Positions 9,538 to 17,309 of a stretch of 64,000 nucleotides of DNA are shown one piece after another; the stretch's first letter is position 1, and every line of letters starts with the position of its first letter. This stretch comes from Coriobacteriaceae bacterium (GTDB lineage: Bacteria; Actinomycetota; Coriobacteriia; Coriobacteriales; Coriobacteriaceae): the NCBI GenBank assembly GCA_015062655.1, contig SUUG01000015.1:62001-126000 (forward strand). The letters are read 5' to 3'. Position numbers and translations under genes: made by a program. The notes under the pieces were generated by a model. The model saw nothing but the letters and a program-made list of their open reading frames with translations. It searched no databases and had not been told where the DNA came from.

Positions 9538-10361
9538 GCGTGGCCGAGCGTAGCTATCTGAGCATCGGGCAGGTCGTGAACCTGCTGCGCGGAGCCTACC
9601 CCGACCTCTCCAACTCCAAGATCCGCTTCCTGGAGGACGAGGGCCTCATCACGCCGCACCGCACGCCCAAGGGCTACCGCCAGTACTCAAAGGAGGACGT
9701 CGACCGCCTTGAGGTCATCTTGCACCTCCAGAAGACGCGCTACATGCCGCTGAACGTCATCAAGGACCGCCTCGAGGGCGCGCCCGACCTCTCCCAGCTC
9801 GCGTTTGAGGTGGGCCTGCTCTCAGACGCCCCCATGAAGACCGAGCCCAAGGAGACCAAGCAGAAGCTCCATCCCATCGAGGACCTCCCCGACATGCTCG
9901 GGGTCGAGATCTCCTTTTTGCGCTCGCTCGCCGAGAACGACCTCATCCGCATCATCAAGAGCCCGCAGAACCGCGAACTCGTCGACGGGCGCGAGTTCGT
10001 GATCATCCGCTACGCCTCCGAGCTCGCCCGCTTCCATATCGAGCCGCGCAACCTCCGCCAGTACGTCTCGGCCGCCAACCGCGAGTCGACCATGTTCGAG
10101 CAGGTGCTCATCGGCATGCTCGGCATGGACACCTCGGACGAGGACCGCGCCGCCAAGCTGGAGCGCGCGTTCACGAAGCTTCACGACCTCACCGACGGCG
10201 TCCGCACGGCGCTCATCCGCAACCGCGTCTTCGAGTCCCTGAACGCCGAGATCGACGATGCCGACGTGGACGCCGTCGACGACGCGATCACCGCCCGCGC
10301 GAAGGCCATGGCCGCCGCGGACGGGGAGGGGGACGCCTCGCCGGCCCCGCGCGCCCGTTGA
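9534..10361 (+). CDS. MerR-family transcriptional regulator with C-terminal second helix-turn-helix-like domain
   Basis: A 275-residue DNA-binding protein. The N-terminal MerR winged helix runs from SIGQVVNLL to the recognition region LEDEGLITPHRTPKGYRQY, followed by a helix rich in DRLEVILHL. A second helical domain near residues 115-160 (LGVEISFLRSLAENDLIR) is like the effector part of Mycobacterium Rv1828, which also lies next to garA. No metal-binding cysteines are present, so it is not a metal sensor of the classic type. Start may be GTG 9534 (overlapping the FHA stop) or GTG 9540. Its target is not visible here. Confidence 0.85.
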   Translation: MSVAERSYLSIGQVVNLLRGAYPDLSNSKIRFLEDEGLITPHRTPKGYRQYSKEDVDRLEVILHLQKTRYMPLNVIKDRLEGAPDLSQLAFEVGLLSDAPMKTEPKETKQKLHPIEDLPDMLGVEISFLRSLAENDLIRIIKSPQNRELVDGREFVIIRYASELARFHIEPRNLRQYVSAANRESTMFEQVLIGMLGMDTSDEDRAAKLERAFTKLHDLTDGVRTALIRNRVFESLNAEIDDADVDAVDDAITARAKAMAAADGEGDASPAPRAR

Positions 10362-10412
10362 GGCCGCGAGCCGTTCTCACACCGACACCGCAGATCCCAC
10401 GAAAGGCCGACC

Positions 10413-10946
10413 ATGTCCCAGATCGATTTCGAGTCGCTCATCGCCGACATCCCCGACTACCCGGAGCCCGGCGTGGTGTTCAAGGACATCACCCCGCTCT
10501 TCGCCGATCCCGAGGGCCTGCGGGGCCTGGTGACCGATCTCGCCGACCACTTCCGCTCCGCCGGGGTCACCAAGGTCGTGGGCCCGGAGGCGCGCGGCTT
10601 CATGACCGGCACGCCGGTGGCCTACGAGCTCGGCGCCGGCTTCGTGCCCGCGCGCAAGCCCGGCAAGCTCCCGCGTGAGACCCGCGCCGTGAGCTACGAC
10701 CTCGAGTACGGCTCCGACACGCTCGAGATCCACGCCGACGCCATCGTGCCGGGCGACCGGGTCCTCATCGTCGACGACCTTGTCGCCACCGGCGGCACGG
10801 CGGCCGCCACCGGCAAGCTCGTGCAGGAGCTCGGCGCGGAGCTGGTGGGCTACGCCTGCATCCTGGAACTCGCCTTCCTGAATCCGCGCGAGACCCTCAA
10901 GACGGCCGGCGACCACGAGCTCTACAGCCTCGTCACGGTCGACTGA
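10413..10946 (+). CDS. apt: Adenine phosphoribosyltransferase
   Basis: Salvages adenine to AMP using PRPP. The 177-residue product contains the N-terminal IPDYPEPGVVFKDITPLF, the substrate region GPEARGF, RKPGKLPRET, and the PRPP-binding loop VLIVDDLVATGGTAAA, all in family order and at family length. An AAAGG site precedes the ATG. The gene is followed by a strong inverted repeat at 10972-11012. Neighbours (FHA, MerR) give no functional link; it may have its own promoter in the 50-base gap before it. Confidence 0.96.
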   Translation: MSQIDFESLIADIPDYPEPGVVFKDITPLFADPEGLRGLVTDLADHFRSAGVTKVVGPEARGFMTGTPVAYELGAGFVPARKPGKLPRETRAVSYDLEYGSDTLEIHADAIVPGDRVLIVDDLVATGGTAAATGKLVQELGAELVGYACILELAFLNPRETLKTAGDHELYSLVTVD

Positions 10947-10971
10947 CGCGATCCCCCGAGCGCATCTTTGG

Positions 10972-11012
10972 GCCCGCACCCATCGCAGCGAACTGCGGTG
11001 GGTGCGGGCCTT
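10972..11012 (+). terminator. Terminator-like hairpin after apt
   Basis: Arms of about 18 bases (GGCCCGCACCCATCGCAG and its complement with one mismatch) enclose a CGAA loop. It is followed by TTCGCTC rather than a clean U-tract, so termination may be partial or Rho-aided. Confidence 0.65.
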
Positions 11013-11116
11013 CGCTCACCGAGGAGCTTCCACGCTCACCGGATGCCTGCATAAAACCTCGATCATCTCGTATATGCTAGAAGGGTATGCGAAACCCGGC
11101 ACAGAAAGGGGCGGCT

Positions 11117-12523
11117 ATGATGGACGCCGAGTTCAACCAGCGCATCGACACATGGATCGAGGAGAACTGGGAGACGGTCGTCACCGAGATCGAGACCTTG
11201 GTGAACATCCCCAGTCAGGAGGACCTCGAGCGCGCGGGGGAGGGCATGCCGTTCGGACCCGGGCCGCGCCGCGCCCTCGACGCCGGACTCGACCTCTGCG
11301 AGCGGCTCGGCATGCGCGCAGAGAACCATGAGGGCTATGTCGGCACCGCCGACTACCCGGGCGAGGACGACTCCAAGAAGATCTGCCAGATCGCGCACCT
11401 CGACACCGTGCCCTGCGGACCCGGTTGGACCCAGGATCCGCACCGCATGACCCGCCGCGAGGGCTACCTCATCGGTCGCGGCACCCTCGATGACAAGGGC
11501 CCCTTCGTTGTCGGCCTCTACGCGATGCGCTTCTGGCATGAGCAGGGCGTGCGCTTCCCCTACACGATGCGCATGATCGTCGGATCCAACGAGGAGACCT
11601 CCCTGCGCGACGTCGAGTACTACCTCGAGCACTTCGAGCAGCCCACGTTCCTGTTCACGCCCGACGCACAGTTCCCGGTCTGCTACGGGGAGAAGGGCAT
11701 CTACCAGGGAGTCTTCACCTCGGGTGAGATCGTGAACGGCAAGATCGCGCACTGGCGCGCCGGCGAGGCGTTCAACGCCATCCCCACCGATGCGAGCGTG
11801 ACCGTCCGTGGCGCCCTGGCTGACCTGCCCGAAGCGCCCGGCATCGCGCTCGCCGAGGCCGGCGACGGCCTGGTGCTCGTCTCCGCGAAGGGCCGCGGCG
11901 GACACGCCAGCCAGCCTGAGGGCAGCGTGAACGCGATCGGCATGCTCGTTGACTACCTGCTCGAGCACGACCTCGTGACCGCCGCTGAGCGCCGGTTCCT
12001 GGAGCTGCAGAAGGCCCTCATCGATGACTACACGGGCGCCGGCGTGGGCGTGGCGGCCTCCGACGAGCTCTTCGGCGACCTGACGATCATCGGAGGCATG
12101 GCCTGGATCGAGGACGGCCGCATCCGCCAGTCCGTCGACTCCCGTTACCCCACGACGTTCAGCCGCGCCCAGTTCGAGCAGGCCCTCACGGCGACCGCGG
12201 CGCGCTACGGCGCCACCTACGAGACGGACAACGACACCGAGCCCTTCCATATCGATCCTGCCGGTGAGGAGATCCAGCGGCTCATCCGCGTGTACAACGA
12301 GGTGACCGGCGAGGATCGAAAGCCCTTCACCATCGGCGGGGGCACCTACGCCCGCGAGTTCAAGAACGCCGCCGCCTTCGGTCCGGAGATGCCCTGGCGC
12401 GAGGACCCCGCCTGGGTCGGCCCGATGCACGGGGACGACGAGGGGGTCTCGGAGGACCTGCTCAAGTCCGCGTTGAAGATCTACATCCTCGCGATCAAGG
12501 AGCTCATGGAGATCAGCTACTAG
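11117..12523 (+). CDS. M20 family dipeptidase (Sapep/PepV type)
   Basis: Cytosolic zinc dipeptidase of the M20 family, 468 residues from the chosen start. Visible motifs are AHLDTVP (metal-binding His and Asp), GRGTLDDKGP, the catalytic-glutamate segment GSNEET, DAQFPVCYGEKG typical of the Sapep/PepV subfamily, RGGHASQPEGS, and a C-terminal GGGTYAR followed by the late histidine in GPMHGDDEG. The ATG at 11117 follows a GAAAGGGG site; an in-frame ATG at 11087 would add ten residues. The gene stands alone between two terminator-like hairpins, so it is probably monocistronic. Its peptide substrate is unknown. Confidence 0.92.
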   Translation: MMDAEFNQRIDTWIEENWETVVTEIETLVNIPSQEDLERAGEGMPFGPGPRRALDAGLDLCERLGMRAENHEGYVGTADYPGEDDSKKICQIAHLDTVPCGPGWTQDPHRMTRREGYLIGRGTLDDKGPFVVGLYAMRFWHEQGVRFPYTMRMIVGSNEETSLRDVEYYLEHFEQPTFLFTPDAQFPVCYGEKGIYQGVFTSGEIVNGKIAHWRAGEAFNAIPTDASVTVRGALADLPEAPGIALAEAGDGLVLVSAKGRGGHASQPEGSVNAIGMLVDYLLEHDLVTAAERRFLELQKALIDDYTGAGVGVAASDELFGDLTIIGGMAWIEDGRIRQSVDSRYPTTFSRAQFEQALTATAARYGATYETDNDTEPFHIDPAGEEIQRLIRVYNEVTGEDRKPFTIGGGTYAREFKNAAAFGPEMPWREDPAWVGPMHGDDEGVSEDLLKSALKIYILAIKELMEISY

Positions 12524-12535
12524 CGAGAGGACGCA

Positions 12536-12565
12536 GCCGCGGGATCCGTGATTCGATCCCGCGGC
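12536..12565 (+). terminator. Terminator after the dipeptidase gene
   Basis: GCCGCGGGATC (12536-12546) and GATCCCGCGGC (12555-12565) form a perfect 11-base-pair stem with an 8-base loop, followed by CTCTTTG. It also lies 20 bases past the end of the opposing DUF1836 gene. Confidence 0.75.
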
Positions 12566-12585
12566 CTCTTTGCCTCAGATGCCCC

Positions 12586-13197
12586 TCAGCGCTCGAACCC
12601 GGTGAACCTGAGGTAGGTGAGGAGGAACGCCTTTGAGGTGAACGCCGCCACGGCGCTGCGCACCAGCAGCGACTCGCGGGTGACGACGCTCGCGGTATCG
12701 GGCGGTGTCGGTGCGGACGCCGAGAAGGCCGCCCTCACCGCCTGGGAGAGCTCCACGCCCACGTAATCGAAGGCGACGGCGACGGGGTAGCTGACGGCCT
12801 GGATGCGGAGCATCCGCTTGATGGCCGGAATGGGCAGGAACTGCTTGAAGATGCAGATGATGATCAGCCGCGCGATCTGCTCGCGGCGGTAGAGCTTCTT
12901 CTGAGGTGCCGGCACCAGGCCGGTCTTCACGTAGTTGTTGATCATCGACGGCGTGAGCCAGGGCCCGTCGCTCGCGTCCGCGAGAGGGGAGAGGACCTGC
13001 TCGATGTAGGCGATCACCTGCTCGCGATAGAGCGGCAGGTCGGGGAGCTCATCGAAGGCGGGGAGTTGAAACGCCCGGGCCGCCCGGGCGACCTCGGAAT
13101 CCAGGAAGTCGTCGGGGAGCACCGTCGGCGCGATGTCGCGCGGGGTGATCTTCGCCGAGACGTCGGACATGGGTATAACGGGTCTTGTGGGTTTCAT
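12586..13197 (-). CDS. DUF1836 domain protein (MerR-like winged helix, putative regulator)
   Basis: A 203-residue cytosolic protein. The DUF1836 core covers roughly residues 50-160: a lead helix, then the winged-helix block LTPSMINNYVKTGLVPAPQKK, followed by LYRREQIARLIIICIFKQFL. This is related to the MerR fold, so a DNA-binding regulator is likely, but no target is proven for the family. The ATG at 13197 has a GGGAGG site four bases upstream. The gene is divergent from degV, and the 141-base AT-rich gap between them holds a dyad at 13247-13285. Regulation of degV, itself or both is an inference. Confidence 0.85.
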   Translation of the reverse strand: MKPTRPVIPMSDVSAKITPRDIAPTVLPDDFLDSEVARAARAFQLPAFDELPDLPLYREQVIAYIEQVLSPLADASDGPWLTPSMINNYVKTGLVPAPQKKLYRREQIARLIIICIFKQFLPIPAIKRMLRIQAVSYPVAVAFDYVGVELSQAVRAAFSASAPTPPDTASVVTRESLLVRSAVAAFTSKAFLLTYLRFTGFER

Positions 13198-13246
13198 CGA
13201 TCCTCCCTTCGGGCTCCTCTAGCCTAGCGCAGGTGATGATCGATTT

Positions 13247-13285
13247 CTAGTTTTGATAATACTGTCATATGGTTTTCAATACTAG
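13247..13285. promoter_or_regulatory. Candidate operator dyad between DUF1836 and degV
   Basis: CTAGTTTTGA (13247-13256) and TCAATACTAG (13276-13285) are inverted copies with nine of ten bases matching, separated by 19 AT-rich bases that include CATATG. The spacing resembles sites of MerR-like dimers. It lies upstream of the likely degV -10. Confidence 0.5.
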
Positions 13286-13299
13286 ATTGTGGAACGCGC

Positions 13300-13305
13300 T
13301 ATACT
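13300..13305 (+). promoter_or_regulatory. Probable -10 element of degV
   Basis: TATACT lies 33 bases before the degV ATG. No good -35 is present at the usual distance, in keeping with an activator-dependent promoter next to the dyad at 13247-13285. A GGAAAGG ribosome binding site follows at 13323-13329. Confidence 0.5.
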
Positions 13306-13338
13306 GTTCACACTGACGCCGACGGAAAGGTCGTTCCC

Positions 13339-14205
13339 ATGTCATGGTGCATCGCTGCTGACTCCAGCTGCAACCTCAGGTCGTTCGAGCCAGCAGCGTC
13401 CGATACCAGCTACCGCCTCGCCCCCTTGAAGATCAACGTGGGCGGCACCGAGTACGTCGATGATCGGCAGCTCGATGTGGACGCCTTCCTCGATGCCATG
13501 GCCGATGAGAAGACGGCCTCCTCGAGCTCCTGCCCGAGCGTGGGGGAGTGGGCCGAGATCTTTTGCGCCCATGACAACGTCATCGCGATCGCCATCTCCG
13601 AGGACCTCTCGGGCAGCTACGAGGCCGCCTGCACGGCCCGCAACATCGTCATGGACGATTACATGCGCGAGCATGACGGCGTGATCGCCGAGAAGAACAT
13701 CTATGTCTTGAACTCGCGTGCCGCCGGCGGCAAGCTCGAGGTCATCGTCCGACTATTAGATAGGTACCTAACAACTAATCCAAGCTTCGACGAGGCCGTG
13801 GCCATGGTCGAGCAGCTGGAGGCCTCCTCGCAGGTCCTGTACTCGCTCAGCCGCTACGAGAACCTTGCGAAGAACGGGCGGATGCCGCGCCTCGTGGGGG
13901 CGGTGGCCACCAAGCTGAGCATCCGCATCCTGGGCACTGCGAGCGCCAAGGGGGCCATCAAGATCGTCGGCCCCACGCGCGGCGAGAAGAAGATGTACCG
14001 CAAGATCATGGACACCATGGAGGGCGACGGCTACCGCGGCGGGCTGGTCTACATCGACCATGTCCGCAACCTCGCGGGCGCCGAGGCCCTGAAGCGCGCG
14101 ATCATCGAGCGTTGGCCCGCCGCCGAGGTCGAGGTCATCGCCTGCGGCGGACTCTGCTCGTATTACGCCGAGGAGTCCGGTCTCATCATCGGCTACGCGT
14201 GGTGA
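13339..14205 (+). CDS. DegV family fatty-acid-binding protein (FakB-like)
   Basis: Cytosolic protein that binds a single fatty acid; in Firmicutes it presents it to the kinase FakA for phosphorylation. The 288-residue product has the N-terminal ADSSCNL segment, the SSSSCPS block that corresponds to the conserved T-S-x-P-S loop, the SEDLSGSYEAA motif, and NGRMPRLVGA near residue 190. No FakA gene is visible in the window. Codons from 13750 to 13785 are strikingly unlike the rest of the gene (CGA CTA TTA GAT AGG and so on) and form a palindrome. A terminator follows at 14227. Confidence 0.9.
   Translation: MSWCIAADSSCNLRSFEPAASDTSYRLAPLKINVGGTEYVDDRQLDVDAFLDAMADEKTASSSSCPSVGEWAEIFCAHDNVIAIAISEDLSGSYEAACTARNIVMDDYMREHDGVIAEKNIYVLNSRAAGGKLEVIVRLLDRYLTTNPSFDEAVAMVEQLEASSQVLYSLSRYENLAKNGRMPRLVGAVATKLSIRILGTASAKGAIKIVGPTRGEKKMYRKIMDTMEGDGYRGGLVYIDHVRNLAGAEALKRAIIERWPAAEVEVIACGGLCSYYAEESGLIIGYAW
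13755..13779. repeat. AT-rich palindrome and rare-codon run inside degV
   Basis: TAGGTACCTA at 13761-13770 is a perfect ten-base palindrome flanked by ATTAG (13755-13759) and CTAAT (13775-13779). It falls in a stretch of about twelve codons that use TTA, CTA, AGG, ACA, ACT, AAT and CCA, which are rare in the surrounding genes. Confidence 0.7.
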
Positions 14206-14226
14206 GCGGTCTGAGATCGTCGGTTG

Positions 14227-14260
14227 GGTGCCCTGCGATGCGAGCACGGGCGCCTTTCTT
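14227..14260 (+). terminator. Terminator after degV
   Basis: GGTGCCC (14227-14233) pairs with GGGCGCC (14248-14254) with one G-U pair, followed by TTTCTT. It lies 21 bases after the degV stop. Confidence 0.65.
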
Positions 14261-14319
14261 GTACGGGCATGGCCGGACGAGGGGGGCTGCCGTCCGTATT
14301 TGCGTTTCCCGTCCATCTC

Positions 14320-14353
14320 TCTACTTTACATAACATATATTATCAGTAATTAG
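14320..14353. other. AT-rich island between degV and trxB terminators
   Basis: A 34-base segment of very low GC (TTTACATAACATATATTATC at its core) lies between two terminators pointing toward each other. TTTACA could be a -35, but the -10 that would go with it (AATTAG) is poor and no gene follows on the + strand. No function assigned. Confidence 0.35.
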
Positions 14354-14403
14354 GTGGAGAGCGCAGGAAGCGAGACGCTATCAGACTCGCGTCAATCAAA
14401 CAA

Positions 14404-14429
14404 AGCCCCGGTACCTGCGCACCGGGGCT
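14404..14429 (-). terminator. Terminator of trxB
   Basis: AGCCCCGGT and ACCGGGGCT form a nine-base-pair stem. Read on the - strand it is followed by TTTGTTTG, giving a proper U-tract 31 bases after the trxB stop. Confidence 0.85.
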
Positions 14430-14459
14430 CCCTCGTCAGCGATGTTCGCGCGAAGCGCG

Positions 14460-15410
14460 TCAGTCGAGCAGTTCGGACTCCTCAAGATAATGGTAGGCGT
14501 TGGTCGCCGCGATGGCGCCGTCGGCCGCCGCCGTGATCACCTGACGCAGGACCGTGTGGCGGATGTCGCCTGCCGCATAGAGGCCCGGGGTCTTGGTGGC
14601 CATGAGCTCATCGGTGACGATGCCGCCGTCGGGCGCGGTCTCCACGAGGTCGCGCACGAGGTCCACGCTCGGGATGTAGCCCACGGCGACGAAGATGCCG
14701 AAGGTGCCGGGCTCGAAGGTCTCCGTGGTGAGGTCGCCGGTCGCGTTGTTTCTGAAGGTGATCTCGGTGGGCATGGGGCCGCCCGCCACCTTCACGATGC
14801 TCGTCTCGAACATGACGTCGATGTTGTCCTGCTTCTCGACGCGCTGCACCATGCCGCGCGGGGCGCGGAACTCGTCGCGGCGCACGACCATCGTGACCTT
14901 CTCGGCGATGCGCGAGAGGTAGATCGCCTCCTCGCAGGCCGTGTTGCCGCCGCCGATCACAAAGACGTGCTTGTTGCGGTAGAACATGCCGTCGCAGGTG
15001 GCGCAATACGAGATGCCGCGACCGCGGAAGGCGTCCTCGCCCTCGAAACCGCCGGGGCGCGGGGTGGCGCCCATCGCGGCGATGAGGGCCGGGACCTCGA
15101 TCTCATCTTGGCCCGTCTTGATCTTGAACGTGCCGTCCTCGGTGCGCTCGATGCCCGTGACCATGGCATAGACGGTTTTGGAGCCCGCCGCCTCGGCGTG
15201 CTCCTGCATCTTGGTGCCGATCTCGGCACCCGAGATGTTCGGGATACCCGGGTAGTTGTCGATCTCATCCGAGGTGGCGATCTGGCCGCCCGGCATGCCC
15301 TGCTCGATGACCACGGGACGAAGGCTGGCGCGCGCGGCGTAGAGGGCGGCCGAGTACCCGGCCGGTCCCCCGCCGACGATGGCGACGTCGTAGGTGAAGC
15401 TCTTGCTCAC
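14460..15410 (-). CDS. trxB: Thioredoxin-disulfide reductase
   Basis: FAD enzyme that reduces thioredoxin with NADPH. The 316-residue product has the FAD motif GGGPAG (13-18), the redox pair C136-A-T-C139 in SYCATCDG, the NADPH motif GGGNTA (153-158) and the C-terminal GLYAAGDIR. The start is GTG at 15410 because a GGAGGAA ribosome binding site precedes it; the frame is open another 120 codons upstream, but that stretch is not homologous. It has its own terminator and lies divergent from the GT28 gene. No thioredoxin gene is next to it. Confidence 0.95.
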   Translation of the reverse strand: MSKSFTYDVAIVGGGPAGYSAALYAARASLRPVVIEQGMPGGQIATSDEIDNYPGIPNISGAEIGTKMQEHAEAAGSKTVYAMVTGIERTEDGTFKIKTGQDEIEVPALIAAMGATPRPGGFEGEDAFRGRGISYCATCDGMFYRNKHVFVIGGGNTACEEAIYLSRIAEKVTMVVRRDEFRAPRGMVQRVEKQDNIDVMFETSIVKVAGGPMPTEITFRNNATGDLTTETFEPGTFGIFVAVGYIPSVDLVRDLVETAPDGGIVTDELMATKTPGLYAAGDIRHTVLRQVITAAADGAIAATNAYHYLEESELLD

Positions 15411-15480
15411 GGTTCCTCCATTCAAAGTGCGAACATCCCCCTGATACCCATTTGCAGTAATCATGAGCTCATCCAATCCG

Positions 15481-15488
15481 TATACAAT
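15481..15488 (+). promoter_or_regulatory. Probable -10 region for the GT28 gene
   Basis: TATACAAT at 15481-15488 lies about 53 bases before the preferred ATG at 15541. A TTGCAG at 15452 is too far (23-25 bases) to be a standard -35. Confidence 0.4.
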
Positions 15489-15540
15489 GGAATGGACGCA
15501 ATCCACCTCCGTCCGCGTAGAAAGGCCCCCGGCAACGCGC

Positions 15541-16782
15541 ATGTCCGATGAAACCCCCCAGGCAGCACACCCGGTCATCACCGTCATGCACGCCTCCGTG
15601 GGCTCCGGCCACAAGGCGGCCGCCATGGCCATCGCCGGCGCGGTCAAGCGGCTGCGCGGGAGCCACGGCGTGCCCGCCGATGCCGAGGTCGAGGTCATCG
15701 ACATCCTCGACTGCGGCCGCATCCCGCTGGACGGCAACAAGACCGCCGCTTCCTTCACCGGGGCCACACGGCCCATCTACGACATCACCTGGCGCTACAC
15801 CCTGACCGGGCGCCTCCTGTGGGGCGGTGGCACGGGTTGGTCGAGGGTGATGTTCCCCTCCTTCAACGACTACGTGCGCCAGAAACGGCCGATCGCCGTG
15901 ATCTGCACGCACATCACAGCCGCCAACGTGGCGGTGGGGGCGCGCATGATCACCGGCATCGACTATCCGCTGGTCTGCGTTCCCACCGACTACGAGATCG
16001 AGGGCTGGTGGCCGCATAAGGAGTGCGACCTGTTCTGCGTCGCCACCGACTTCATGGCGGAGACCCTGCGCCCCCGCAAGGTCGATCCGGCGCGCATCCG
16101 GGTCACGGGCATCCCGGTGCGCCAGGGTTTCGAGCGCGATGAGGACCCTGCCGCGTGCCGCGAGAAGTTCGGCCTTCCCCAGGACCGCACCATCGTGCTC
16201 GTCATGGCCGGCGCGGGCCTGCCCCAGCCCTATGTCCTCTTCCGCGCCGCTATCGAGCAGACCCTCCCCTTCCTCAGGCGTTTCCACCGCATGCACTTCG
16301 TCTTCCTGCCCGGCCGCGACACCACCTACTCGGGAAACCTCAAGGCGATCTTCGCCGGCATGAAGCTCTCAAACGTCAGCGTGATGGACTACGTGGACGA
16401 CATGGCCTCGCTCATGCACGCCTCTGACCTCGCGATCTTGAAGTCGGGCGGCCTCACGGTGACCGAGTGCCTGTGCGCCCGGCTTCCGATGGTGCTGCTC
16501 GGCAAATCGTACGGGCAGGAGAAGGCCAACACGACGCTGCTCACCTCCTACGGGGCGAGCATGCACGCCACCACGGCGACGGAGCTCATATCGACGCTCG
16601 ACCGCCTCCACGACCATCCTGAGGCCCTGAACGCCCTGCTCGTGAACGCCGGGGCCCTGCGGCGCCCCGGCGCCGCCGAGGACATCGTCAAGGCCACGAT
16701 GGAGCTCGTAGGCGTCCCGGTGGAGCGTGAGCGCCACTTCGCCGAGTTCTACTGGGGCGGCAAGCCGGCCCACCTGCGGTAG
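15541..16782 (+). CDS. GT28-type glycolipid glycosyltransferase (MGDG synthase/UgtP-like)
   Basis: Processive or single-step glycosyltransferase that probably glycosylates diacylglycerol at the inner membrane face. The N-terminal half matches the MGDG-synthase domain: VMHASVGSGHKAAAMAI with the conserved GSGHK, then a THITAANVAV segment. The C-terminal half is Glyco_tran_28_C-like, with VMAGAG, DDMASLMHASDLAILKSGGLTVTE and a PMVLLG strand. It is 413 residues from ATG 15541; the frame is open to 15463 but the extra residues look unrelated. The exact sugar and acceptor are not decided by sequence. It is followed by a bidirectional terminator. Confidence 0.85.
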   Translation: MSDETPQAAHPVITVMHASVGSGHKAAAMAIAGAVKRLRGSHGVPADAEVEVIDILDCGRIPLDGNKTAASFTGATRPIYDITWRYTLTGRLLWGGGTGWSRVMFPSFNDYVRQKRPIAVICTHITAANVAVGARMITGIDYPLVCVPTDYEIEGWWPHKECDLFCVATDFMAETLRPRKVDPARIRVTGIPVRQGFERDEDPAACREKFGLPQDRTIVLVMAGAGLPQPYVLFRAAIEQTLPFLRRFHRMHFVFLPGRDTTYSGNLKAIFAGMKLSNVSVMDYVDDMASLMHASDLAILKSGGLTVTECLCARLPMVLLGKSYGQEKANTTLLTSYGASMHATTATELISTLDRLHDHPEALNALLVNAGALRRPGAAEDIVKATMELVGVPVERERHFAEFYWGGKPAHLR

Positions 16783-16801
16783 GGCGCGTGCCCCTCCTAA
16801 A

Positions 16802-16840
16802 CGAAGAGCCTCCTGAGACGATCTCCCAGGAGGCTCTTCG
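16802..16840. terminator. Bidirectional terminator between GT28 gene and dut
   Basis: CGAAGAGCCTCCTG (16802-16815) and its exact complement (16827-16840) form a 14-base-pair stem between two converging genes. T-rich tails are short on both sides (CTTCAC and GTTTAGG). Confidence 0.75.
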
Positions 16841-16862
16841 CTTCACAGCTGGAAAAACGGGC

Positions 16863-17306
16863 TCACTTCACGCCGCTTGAGCCGAAGCCGCCCGACCCGC
16901 GATCGGTCTCGTCGAGCTCGTCGACCTCCTCCAGCGTGACGACGGGCACCTCCTGGATCACGAGCTGGGCGATGCGCTCGCCGCGCTCGATCATGATCTC
17001 CTCGCCCGGGTCGAGGTTGACGCAGATGACCTTGAGCTCGCCGCGGTAGTGGGCGTCGATGAGGCCGGGGGTGTTGGCGATGGACAGGCCGCGCTTGAGG
17101 GCCTGGCCGCTGCGCGGCTGGACGAAGCCCGCGAAGCCGTCCGGGACCGCGATGGCCAGGCCGGTTGCGATCAGCGCGCGGCCGTGCGGCGGGATGCGCA
17201 CCGACTCGTTGGCGCGCAGGTCGAGGCCGGCATCGCCGGCGTAGGCGTAGGACGGCAGCTCGACGGTCTCATCGAGCCGCTTGATCTTGACGGAGATCTC
17301 ACTCAT
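16863..17306 (-). CDS. dut: dUTP diphosphatase
   Basis: Trimeric dUTPase that hydrolyses dUTP to dUMP, keeping uracil out of DNA. The five family motifs are present in 147 residues: AGDAGLDL, the phosphate loop PRSG, the uracil pocket GLIDAHYRGELK, RIAQLVI, and the glycine-rich C-terminal arm RGSGGFGSSG. It starts three bases after the nrdR stop. The order LysM gene, nrdR, dut suggests a nucleotide and division unit downstream of the SOS promoter region, though nrdR and dut may also have their own promoter in the 68-base gap before nrdR. Confidence 0.97.
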   Translation of the reverse strand: MSEISVKIKRLDETVELPSYAYAGDAGLDLRANESVRIPPHGRALIATGLAIAVPDGFAGFVQPRSGQALKRGLSIANTPGLIDAHYRGELKVICVNLDPGEEIMIERGERIAQLVIQEVPVVTLEEVDELDETDRGSGGFGSSGVK

Positions 17307-17309
17307 GGG

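Noticed and set aside
14354-14536. 60-codon + strand frame with a GTGG start after an AGG
   Set aside because: It overlaps the trxB terminator and the trxB coding end in antisense, and the product is arginine-rich low complexity.
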